The notes beneath the pieces are model-generated. The model searched no databases. It saw nothing but the letters and a program-made list of their open reading frames with translations, and was not told the origin of the DNA. The position numbers were made by a program, and so were the translations under genes. A stretch of DNA of 12,637 nt from Bog-877 sp049518775 (GTDB taxonomy: Bacteria > Chloroflexota > Dormibacteria > Aeolococcales > Bog-877): contig JBEKRL010000054.1 in the NCBI GenBank assembly GCA_049518775.1, forward strand, positions 1 through 12,637, given 5' to 3'. Positions 6,813 to 12,637 of this stretch are shown here, in pieces. How positions within the stretch are numbered: the first letter of the stretch is position 1; each line of letters starts with the position of its first letter.

Positions 6813-6818
6813 TTGAAC

Positions 6819-8012
6819 TTGCGCTTCGCCACCAGGATGGAACGTCTAGGTACAGAGTCCGCCTTCGAGGTGCTGGCCCACGCCCGCAGCCTGGAGGCCA
6901 AGGGAAAGTCGGTGGTCCACCTGGAGATCGGGGAGCCGGACTTCCCCACCCCGGACAACATCATCGAGGCCGCCTACCGGGCCATGAAGTCAGGGTTCAC
7001 GCACTACACGCCCGCCGCCGGCTTCCCCCAGGTTCGGGAGGCAATCGCCGCCGAGATGAAGCGGCGGGGCGGAATCGAGGTCAGCCCGGCTCAGGTGGTG
7101 GTGGTGCCGGGCTCGAAGAACATCCTTCATTTCGCGCTGCTGTCCCTGATCGAGGCCGGCGATGAGGTCATCCTCCCCGACCCCGGCTACCCCGTCTACC
7201 GCTCCCTAACCGACTTCGTGGGGGCGGTGGCCCGCCCGGTGGCGATCCGCGAGGCCGCGGACTTCCGGATGGACCTGGACGAGGTGGCGGGGTTGATCAC
7301 CCCCAGAACCCGGATGATCATCATCAACTCCCCGCAGAATCCCACCGGGGGGGTGCTCACCGACGCCGACCTGGACCGGCTCGCGGAGCTGGCCATCGCC
7401 CACGACCTCTGGGTGTTCAGTGACGAGATTTACTCCGAGATCTGCTTCAGCGACCTGCCCCGGCCGATCTGGTCCCGCCCGGGGATGGCCGAGCGCACCA
7501 TCGTCCTGGACGGCCTCTCCAAGACCTTTGCCATGTGCGGCTGGCGGCTGGGCTACGGAGTGATGCCGACGCCGCTGGCGGAGCGGATGGCCACCCTGCT
7601 AATCAACACCAGCTCCTGTGCGGCCAGCTTCACCCAGCTGGCGACGATCGAGGCGCTGCAGTCCCCGGAGTCGAGAGTGGCAGTGGACCGGATGGTGGCC
7701 GAGTTCCGGCACCGACGCGACACCATCGTGGCTGGCCTCAACGCCATCCCGGGGATCAGCTGCCACCTGCCAGCGGCGGCCTTCTACGCCTTCCCCAATG
7801 TCACCCAGACCGGATTCTCCAGCCGTGAGCTGGCCACCCGGCTGCTGGATGAGGCGGGGGTGGCCGGGCTCGCCGGGGAGGCGTTCGGTGACGTCGGCGA
7901 GGGGCACATGCGGTTCGCCTACACCGTCTCCGGGGCTGACATCTCCGACGCCCTGACCCGGATCGCGGACTTCCTTGGCTCCGCTACGCCGATCGGAGCG
8001 GACCACACCTAG
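6819..8012 (+). CDS. PLP-dependent aminotransferase, class I/II (AspAT-like)
   Basis: This 397-residue cytoplasmic enzyme is a fold-type I aminotransferase of the aspartate aminotransferase group, which moves an amino group between an amino acid and a 2-oxo acid. Counting from the TTG start, the family motifs are EIGEPDFPTP (36-45), NSPQNPTGG (170-178) with Asn174, SDEIYSEI (201-208) with Asp202 and Tyr205, and SKTFAMCGWRLGYG (234-247) with Lys235 as the Schiff-base lysine. MRFAYTVSG (364-372) supplies Arg365 for the substrate carboxylate. The length is normal. The substrate is not certain; aspartate, aromatic and other amino acids are possible. The C26-type hydrolase follows after 5 bases and is probably in the same operon. 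Confidence 0.93.
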   Translation: MRFATRMERLGTESAFEVLAHARSLEAKGKSVVHLEIGEPDFPTPDNIIEAAYRAMKSGFTHYTPAAGFPQVREAIAAEMKRRGGIEVSPAQVVVVPGSKNILHFALLSLIEAGDEVILPDPGYPVYRSLTDFVGAVARPVAIREAADFRMDLDEVAGLITPRTRMIIINSPQNPTGGVLTDADLDRLAELAIAHDLWVFSDEIYSEICFSDLPRPIWSRPGMAERTIVLDGLSKTFAMCGWRLGYGVMPTPLAERMATLLINTSSCAASFTQLATIEALQSPESRVAVDRMVAEFRHRRDTIVAGLNAIPGISCHLPAAAFYAFPNVTQTGFSSRELATRLLDEAGVAGLAGEAFGDVGEGHMRFAYTVSGADISDALTRIADFLGSATPIGADHT

Positions 8013-8017
8013 CCACC

Positions 8018-8821
8018 ATGGCCAGTGCCGTCGGGGAGACCCCCCATCCTCTGGTGCTCGTCCCGACCCAGGCCGCGACCCGGGTCGAGCCGGGTGCCCC
8101 CGACCGGCCGCTCCAGGCCCTGAACCGGGTCTACGTGGCGGCGCTGCAATCCGTGGGCCTGGTTCCGGTGCTGCTGCCGACCCTGAGCCACCTTCCCGAG
8201 GACCTCTCCTTCGTCAGCGGCCTGCTGCTGCCCGGAGGGCCCGACGTGGAGCCCCATCGGTACGGCCAGGAGCCGGGCCCCAGCACCAGCCCCGACGCCG
8301 AGAGCGACCAGATGGAGTTCGCCCTGGCCTCCTGGGCACTCCGGACCGAGGTCCCGCTGCTGGCGATCTGCCGGGGGCTGCATGTGCTCAACGTGGCCCT
8401 CGGCGGGACCCTGCACCAGGACCTCCCCGAGCACTGGCCCCGGACCGGGCCGGACGGCCGGCCCCGCCACCGAGACCAGGCCGCCCACCAGATCCGCGTC
8501 GACCCCGCCTCGAAGCTGGGACGGATCGTCGGCTCCGAGATCCTCCAGGTCAACAGCCTGCATCACCAGGGCATTGACCGGCTGGCCCCCGGACTGGTGG
8601 CCACCGCCTGGGCTCCGGACGGCCTCATCGAGGCGGTGGAGACCCGCGGACCGGCCTTCGGGTTGGGGGTCCAGTACCACCCGGAGGAGATGGCGCCCCG
8701 AGACCACCCGTCCCAGGCCATATTCGAGGCCTTCGCCGGTGCCTGCCGCGGTGAGCTTGCCCAGCTGGCCACGGCGGCGGCGGGGGAGCTGCTGGCCAGC
8801 CGTCCGATGGCGGGCCGCTAG
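8018..8821 (+). CDS. C26 family gamma-glutamyl hydrolase-like amidotransferase
   Basis: This 267-residue protein has the class I glutamine amidotransferase fold of the peptidase C26 family, which includes gamma-glutamyl-gamma-aminobutyrate hydrolase (PuuD). The catalytic triad is visible: Cys118 in AICRGLHVLNVALGGTL (116-132), and His221 and Glu223 in QYHPEEM (219-225). LLPGGPDVEPHRYG (70-83) and SLHHQGIDRLAPG (180-192) are also family blocks. The residue after CRGL is His where most relatives have Gln. The true substrate is unknown. No ribosome binding site precedes the ATG at 8018, so translation probably depends on the aminotransferase upstream. The stop codon overlaps that of ispG on the other strand. 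Confidence 0.9.
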   Translation: MASAVGETPHPLVLVPTQAATRVEPGAPDRPLQALNRVYVAALQSVGLVPVLLPTLSHLPEDLSFVSGLLLPGGPDVEPHRYGQEPGPSTSPDAESDQMEFALASWALRTEVPLLAICRGLHVLNVALGGTLHQDLPEHWPRTGPDGRPRHRDQAAHQIRVDPASKLGRIVGSEILQVNSLHHQGIDRLAPGLVATAWAPDGLIEAVETRGPAFGLGVQYHPEEMAPRDHPSQAIFEAFAGACRGELAQLATAAAGELLASRPMAGR

Positions 8822-9972
8822 CCGACCAGGGCCGCCTCCGTCTCCGGAATGCCCTCGGGCAGCGGCTCTCCAGTAGCGAGCAGACGGGCGTCCTCGGCGG
8901 CGATCCTGTCCAGCTCGCCGACCAGGGCTGCCACCAGCTCGGCCTCGGGCATGGTGGCGATCACCTTGCCCTTGCGGTAGAGGATCCCCTTCTGCTGGCC
9001 GCCGGCGATCCCTATGTCGGCGTGCATGCCCTCACCGGGCCCGTTGACGACGCAGCCCATGACCGAGACGTTGATCGGGCGCTTGACCCGCTTCAGCGCC
9101 TCCTCGACCCGGGCCACCATGGGCACCATGTTGATCTCGAGCCGGCCACAGGTGGGACAGGCGATGAGGTTGGGGCCGCTGGGCTTCTCCTGGAGGTTGG
9201 CGAGGATCTGCCGCGCCACCCTGACCTCCTCCTCAGGCTCGTCGACCAGCGACACCCGGATGGTGTCGCCGATCCCCTCGGCGAGCAGGATCCCAATCCC
9301 CATGGCGCTCTTGATCGACCCGGTCCTGGTGGGCCCGGACTCGGTCAGCCCCAGGTGCAGGGGATAGCGGTTGTCCAGCTGGGCAAAGAGACGGTTGGCG
9401 GCCAGGTTGGTGAGCACATCACTGGCCTTGAGGCTGACCTTGATGTCCTGGAACCCCAGTTCCTCGAGGATCGCGATATGGCCCAGCGCGGCATCCACCA
9501 TCCGTTGGGCCACGTCCGGGATCCCACCCTCGCCCCGCCCCCGCTCCAGCTTCTTGCGATCGGGGAGACTGCCGGCGTTGACCCCGATCCGGATGGGGAC
9601 CCCCAGCGCCTGGCAGCGGCGGGCGATCTCGGCAATCTTCTCGGGCTGGCGGATGTTGCCGGGGTTAAGCCGCAGGCACTGGATCCCGGCGTCCAGGGCC
9701 ATGAGCGCCAGCGGGGCGTCGTAGTGGATGTCGGCCACGATGGGCAGACGGCTGCCCTTGACGATGTCGCGGAGGGTCTCGCCGGCCTCCTTGGTGTCGC
9801 AGGTGACCCGGACAATGTCCGCCCCGGCTTCCGCGGCCCTGGCGATCTGCTCCAGCGTGCCCCTGACATCCTCGGTGGGAGTCTTGGTCATGGTCTGGAC
9901 GCTGATCGGAGCGGCGCCCCCGATCACCACCTGGCCAACGCGGATGGGACGAGTCTGGCGGCGTTGGATCAT
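8818..9972 (-). CDS. ispG: 4-hydroxy-3-methylbut-2-en-1-yl diphosphate synthase (flavodoxin/ferredoxin)
   Basis: This 384-residue enzyme carries out the penultimate step of the MEP isoprenoid pathway: reductive ring opening of 2-C-methyl-D-erythritol 2,4-cyclodiphosphate to HMBPP, using a [4Fe-4S] cluster. The N-terminal TIM barrel shows SVQTMTKTPTEDV (24-36) and RLNPGNI (101-107). The C-terminal domain has the cluster ligands Cys272 and Cys275 in ACPTCGR, Cys307 in MGCVVNGPGE (305-314), and Glu314 as fourth ligand. The length fits the shorter bacterial type without the plant-type insertion. The ATG at 9972 overlaps the rseP stop as ATGA, which decides the start although the frame is open far upstream. 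It is the last gene of the cluster. Confidence 0.97.
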   Translation of the reverse strand: MIQRRQTRPIRVGQVVIGGAAPISVQTMTKTPTEDVRGTLEQIARAAEAGADIVRVTCDTKEAGETLRDIVKGSRLPIVADIHYDAPLALMALDAGIQCLRLNPGNIRQPEKIAEIARRCQALGVPIRIGVNAGSLPDRKKLERGRGEGGIPDVAQRMVDAALGHIAILEELGFQDIKVSLKASDVLTNLAANRLFAQLDNRYPLHLGLTESGPTRTGSIKSAMGIGILLAEGIGDTIRVSLVDEPEEEVRVARQILANLQEKPSGPNLIACPTCGRLEINMVPMVARVEEALKRVKRPINVSVMGCVVNGPGEGMHADIGIAGGQQKGILYRKGKVIATMPEAELVAALVGELDRIAAEDARLLATGEPLPEGIPETEAALVG

Positions 9973-11222
9973 CGGACCAGCTGAGAGATGTCGCCGTAGG
10001 TCACATAGATGAAGAGCATGCCTATCAAGGCTAACCCAACCGCATGGACCATGGCCTCCACCCGAGGGTTGATGCGGCGGCGCCGGGCCATCTCCAAGAG
10101 CACGAAGAAGAGCCGACCGCCGTCCAGGAAGGGGATCGGCAGCAGGTTGAAGAGGCCCAGGTTGACGGAGATCAGGGCCATCAGGGTGAGGTAGGTACCG
10201 GGCCCGATCTCGGTCGCCACCGAGGTCTCCTCGGCTATCCCCACCGGGCCTGAGAGCCGGAGGTTGGGTGAGTGGTGGGGGCTGACCAGCTTCCACAGGT
10301 TGATGAAGGTGGAGCCGATCTGACTGGGCACGGTGTAGAAGCCGACCGCCAGGGCCTGGTAGATCGGCATCGGGCGCCCCCCCAGGTTGGGGATCAGAAG
10401 ATTGCCCTCGGAGGCGATGTAGCCGGCCAGCCACTGCACTGCCAGCTGACTCCGCTTGACCGGTACCGTCAGGACCTGGCCCGAGCTGGTCCGGTAGGAG
10501 ACCTCGAGAGCTCCATGGCCAGGGATCGCCGCCGCCATGGACTGGGGGGTGGCGTGCGGGAGGGCTTCCCCGTCGATGGCGGTGATCAGGGCCTCGAAGG
10601 GGATCTTGGGGCTGGCGCTGGTCCCCACCCAGCGCAGCTGGGGGCTGACCACGACCTCCCGGGCCGCGCCACCGTTCCAGGGCCTCAGCTCAACTGTGAG
10701 CGGCCGCCCCCGGTCGTCCTGGATGCGGGCCCGAAGGCTGGTGAGGCCATCGATCCGGTGGCCCCCGACCGCCACGATCTGCCACCCACTCCTCACCCCA
10801 GCTTTGGCCAGGGCGCCCCCGGACTCCATCTGGGGGGCTGGGCCCCCGACCGCCGCCACCCCGGCGAAGATGGCCCCGGCCAGGACCATGTTCATCAGCC
10901 CCCCGGCGGCCAGGGTGGCCGCCTTCCTGACGTTGCTGGCCCGGATGAAGCCGCGCTCTCCCCCATCGTCGGGGGGCGCCTCCAGCCCAGTCATGCCCGC
11001 CATCCGGACGTAGCCGCCCAGCGGCAGCAGTCGTACCGAGTAGCGGGTCTCGCCCCGCATGCGGCTTAGCAGCCGGGGCCCGAACCCGATCGAGAACTCC
11101 TGGACCATGATCCCGGCCCGCTTGGCCACCACGAAGTGCCCCAGCTCGTGCACGGCGATCACCACCAAGAGCATCAGAACGATGCCCCCGACGCTCTGCC
11201 AGGTCCACACGAAGTCGCCCAT
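9969..11222 (-). CDS. rseP: RseP-type site-2 intramembrane zinc protease (M50)
   Basis: This 417-residue inner-membrane protease cuts membrane proteins within the bilayer. Relatives cleave anti-sigma factors (RseP) or sporulation and signal-peptide remnants. The zinc site is HELGH at 25-29 in the first membrane segment, with the third ligand Asp367 in NLLPIPFLDGGR (359-370). GGLMN (107-111) corresponds to the family GPxxN motif, with Gly in place of Pro. Two PDZ-like modules lie at about 130-195 and 203-257, as in RseP, which has two where many short relatives have one. The start codon follows the dxr stop with no gap (TAG then ATG), and no strong ribosome binding site is seen, which suggests translational coupling. 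Confidence 0.95.
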   Translation of the reverse strand: MGDFVWTWQSVGGIVLMLLVVIAVHELGHFVVAKRAGIMVQEFSIGFGPRLLSRMRGETRYSVRLLPLGGYVRMAGMTGLEAPPDDGGERGFIRASNVRKAATLAAGGLMNMVLAGAIFAGVAAVGGPAPQMESGGALAKAGVRSGWQIVAVGGHRIDGLTSLRARIQDDRGRPLTVELRPWNGGAAREVVVSPQLRWVGTSASPKIPFEALITAIDGEALPHATPQSMAAAIPGHGALEVSYRTSSGQVLTVPVKRSQLAVQWLAGYIASEGNLLIPNLGGRPMPIYQALAVGFYTVPSQIGSTFINLWKLVSPHHSPNLRLSGPVGIAEETSVATEIGPGTYLTLMALISVNLGLFNLLPIPFLDGGRLFFVLLEMARRRRINPRVEAMVHAVGLALIGMLFIYVTYGDISQLVR

Positions 11223-12386
11223 CTAGCTGACCGGCAACCGCGCGGACCGGGCCTCGGCGAGCTCGTCGGCGATCCGTCCCGCCTCCCGACGAGCCCAACC
11301 GTCCGCGGCCAGAAGCTGCTCCAACCCCAGCTGATCCGGGGACTGGAACGCCTCCGTCACCCGCTCCACCAGAGTGGCGATCTCGGTGAAGCGGATCCGG
11401 CCCTCCAGGAAGGAGGCCACGGCCACCTCGTTGGCCGCGTTCATCACCGCGGGGACCGCCCCCCCCCTGGCCCCGGCGTCCCGCACCAGCTGCAGCGCCG
11501 GGTACCGGGCCGGGTCGACCGCCTCGAAGTCCAACCGCCCCACCTCGGGCAGTTGAAGCGGCTCCACCACCCCGGGAAGGCGAAGGCCGTCGCTCATCGC
11601 CAGCGCGATGGGAGCTCGCATGTCGGCCACCCCGAGCTGGGCGATCATGGTCCCGTCGCAGAACTCGACCGCCGAGTGGACGGCGCTCTGGGGGTGGATC
11701 ACCACCTCGATCCGCGCGTAGGGGATCCCGAAGAGGAAGTGGGCCTCGATGACCTCCAACCCCTTGTTGACCATGGTGGCGGTGTCGATGGTCACCTTGG
11801 GCCCCATCTTCCAGTTCGGATGGTGGAGCGCCTGCTCCGGAGTGACCGAGCCCAGCTCGCCCAGTGGGGTGGCCCGCAGCGCTCCGCCGCTGGCGGTCAG
11901 AACCAGCCGCCTCACCGTCTCCGGCACCTCGCCGCGAAGGCACTGCCAGATGGCGCTGTGCTCGCTGTCCACGGGGACGATCCGGGCACCGTGGGCGCGG
12001 GCGCTCTCCGTGACCAGCTCCCCAGCCATGACCAGAACCTCCTTGGTGGCCAGGGCGATCAGCCGGCCGGCCCGGCAGGCGGCCAGGGTCGGCAGCAGGG
12101 CGGCCGCCCCGCCCCCGCCCACCAGGACCACGTCCGCCTGATCAGAGCCGGCCAGTTCGCACGCGGCCTCGATGCCGCCCGACATCCCCGCGGGGAGCGC
12201 CTGCCGCGGCTCGACCAGCACCGCCCGGGCTCCCGGGAACCCCCGCAGCGCCTCGGTGAGAGCCTCGGGCCGGCTGCCGGCCACCGCCCCCATCAGCTCG
12301 AAGTGGCTGGGGTAGCGGCGGATGATGTCCAGCGCCTGCCAGCCGATCGAACCGGTGGCCCCGATCACAACTACTCGCTTCGGCAT
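11223..12386 (-). CDS. dxr: 1-deoxy-D-xylulose 5-phosphate reductoisomerase
   Basis: This 387-residue enzyme makes the committed MEP-pathway step, NADPH-dependent conversion of DXP to 2-C-methyl-D-erythritol 4-phosphate. The nucleotide loop is GATGSIGWQ (9-17). The metal and substrate residues are VDSEHSAIWQ (139-148) with Asp140 and Glu142, TASGGA (164-169), HPNWKMG (189-195) and MVNKGLEVIEA (205-215) with Asn207, Lys208 and Glu211. Two sites differ from the usual form: ALATKEV (111-117), where ALANKE is normal, and IDTATM (200-205), where DSATM is normal. The gene has its own good ribosome binding site (GGAGG, 8 bases before the ATG) and follows cdsA after 66 bases. Confidence 0.97.
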   Translation of the reverse strand: MPKRVVVIGATGSIGWQALDIIRRYPSHFELMGAVAGSRPEALTEALRGFPGARAVLVEPRQALPAGMSGGIEAACELAGSDQADVVLVGGGGAAALLPTLAACRAGRLIALATKEVLVMAGELVTESARAHGARIVPVDSEHSAIWQCLRGEVPETVRRLVLTASGGALRATPLGELGSVTPEQALHHPNWKMGPKVTIDTATMVNKGLEVIEAHFLFGIPYARIEVVIHPQSAVHSAVEFCDGTMIAQLGVADMRAPIALAMSDGLRLPGVVEPLQLPEVGRLDFEAVDPARYPALQLVRDAGARGGAVPAVMNAANEVAVASFLEGRIRFTEIATLVERVTEAFQSPDQLGLEQLLAADGWARREAGRIADELAEARSARLPVS

Positions 12387-12394
12387 CGACCGAG

Positions 12395-12399
12395 CCTCC
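12395..12399 (-). promoter_or_regulatory. Ribosome binding site of dxr
   Basis: On the minus strand GGAGG lies 8 bases before the dxr ATG at 12386. It is the only strong ribosome binding site in this cluster, so ribosomes probably enter at dxr and reach rseP and ispG by coupling. Confidence 0.6.
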
Positions 12400-12452
12400 G
12401 ATGTGGCCCCCGGGCCGCCATGCCGAACTGGAGCGACCAGCGCCAGGGGTGG

Positions 12453-12637
12453 TCAGAAAGCGTGCGCTACCCCCAGCAGCGAGTATACGACCGCCCCCAC
12501 AAAGATCAGGCTGTCCATCCGATCCAGGACCCCACCGTGCCCGGGCAGCAGCCGGCCCGAGTCCTTGACCCCCGCCTCCCGCTTCAGCTGCGACTCAACC
12601 AGGTCGCCCACCACCGCCGCCAGGGCCGCCAGGAACC
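12453..12637 (-). CDS. cdsA: Phosphatidate cytidylyltransferase, C-terminal part
   Basis: Only the last 60 codons are present; the gene enters from the right edge of the window. CdsA is an inner-membrane enzyme that makes CDP-diacylglycerol from phosphatidate and CTP for phospholipid synthesis. The diagnostic C-terminal signature is complete: SQLKREAGVKDSG followed by RLLPGHGGVLDRMDS. A final hydrophobic segment with LIFVGAVVYSLLG follows, and the stop codon is at 12453-12455. The gene precedes dxr on the same strand, an arrangement common in bacteria (cdsA-dxr-rseP). Confidence 0.95.
   Translation of the reverse strand, partial: FLAALAAVVGDLVESQLKREAGVKDSGRLLPGHGGVLDRMDSLIFVGAVVYSLLGVAHAF

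Larger units (their letters stand above)
6565..6818. other. Leader region of aminotransferase gene
   Basis: These 254 bases should contain the promoter and leader for the aminotransferase and hydrolase pair. I cannot assign a convincing -35/-10 pair. The frame is open back to an ATG at 6747, but that start lacks a good ribosome binding site and its peptide is unlike the family N-terminus. The clear elements are the hairpin at 6785-6806 and the ribosome binding site at 6807-6812. Confidence 0.4.

Noticed and set aside
6747..6818. ATG start at 6747 for the aminotransferase
   Set aside because: It has no good ribosome binding site, would place the hairpin inside the coding region, and adds residues unlike the family N-terminus.
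9973..10434. Upstream extension of the ispG reading frame
   Set aside because: It overlaps rseP in another frame and has an Arg/Pro-rich peptide; the ATG at 9972 matches the family N-terminus and overlaps the rseP stop.
10690..11943. Long minus-strand frame across rseP and dxr
   Set aside because: It is a Gly/Arg-rich shadow frame of two well-supported genes.

Overview
The window is very GC-rich with dense, mostly G/C-ending codons. Taken with the cdsA-dxr-rseP-ispG gene order and one plausible leaderless start, this suggests a high-GC soil-type bacterium of the Actinomycetota / Chloroflexota / Dormibacterota kind. No 16S or other taxonomic marker is present, so this is only a guess. I see no tRNA, rRNA, CRISPR array, transposase or phage gene.

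Layout. Positions 1-684 hold no gene I can support. A small membrane methyltransferase of the isoprenylcysteine methyltransferase type (685-1188, +) converges on a GNAT acetyltransferase (1349-2071, -); the gap between them has hairpin-forming sequence. A 380-base divergent region with a perfect 14-base palindrome precedes a SulP/STAS anion transporter (2450-4117, +). This converges on a CaCA-family cation exchanger (4327-5328, -) whose two alpha repeats lack the usual acidic residues. The 209-base gap between the two transporters is coding-like on both strands. A possible small gene (5319-5645, -) overlaps the start of the exchanger. A SprT-like HExxH zinc metallopeptidase (5731-6291, +) with a leaderless-looking promoter follows, then a short possible ORF with a strong ribosome binding site (6325-6564, +).

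The second half is conserved metabolism. A fold-type I aminotransferase (6819-8012, +, TTG start) is followed after 5 bases by a class I glutamine amidotransferase-fold hydrolase of the C26 family (8018-8821, +). This pair converges on the minus-strand cluster cdsA (partial) - dxr - rseP - ispG (12637 to 8818). The two sets meet with overlapping stop codons in the four bases CTAG (8818-8821). Dxr and IspG are the second and the penultimate enzymes of the MEP isoprenoid pathway, CdsA makes CDP-diacylglycerol, and RseP is an intramembrane protease, so the cluster serves envelope lipid and isoprenoid supply. Its last three genes are joined by stop/start contacts (TAG-ATG and ATGA), which suggests one mRNA with translational coupling.

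I found no convincing new multi-gene system. The items most worth a second look are the altered exchanger motifs, the coding-like DNA at 4111-4299 and 5319-5645, the Dxr active-site substitutions and the structured leader of the aminotransferase.
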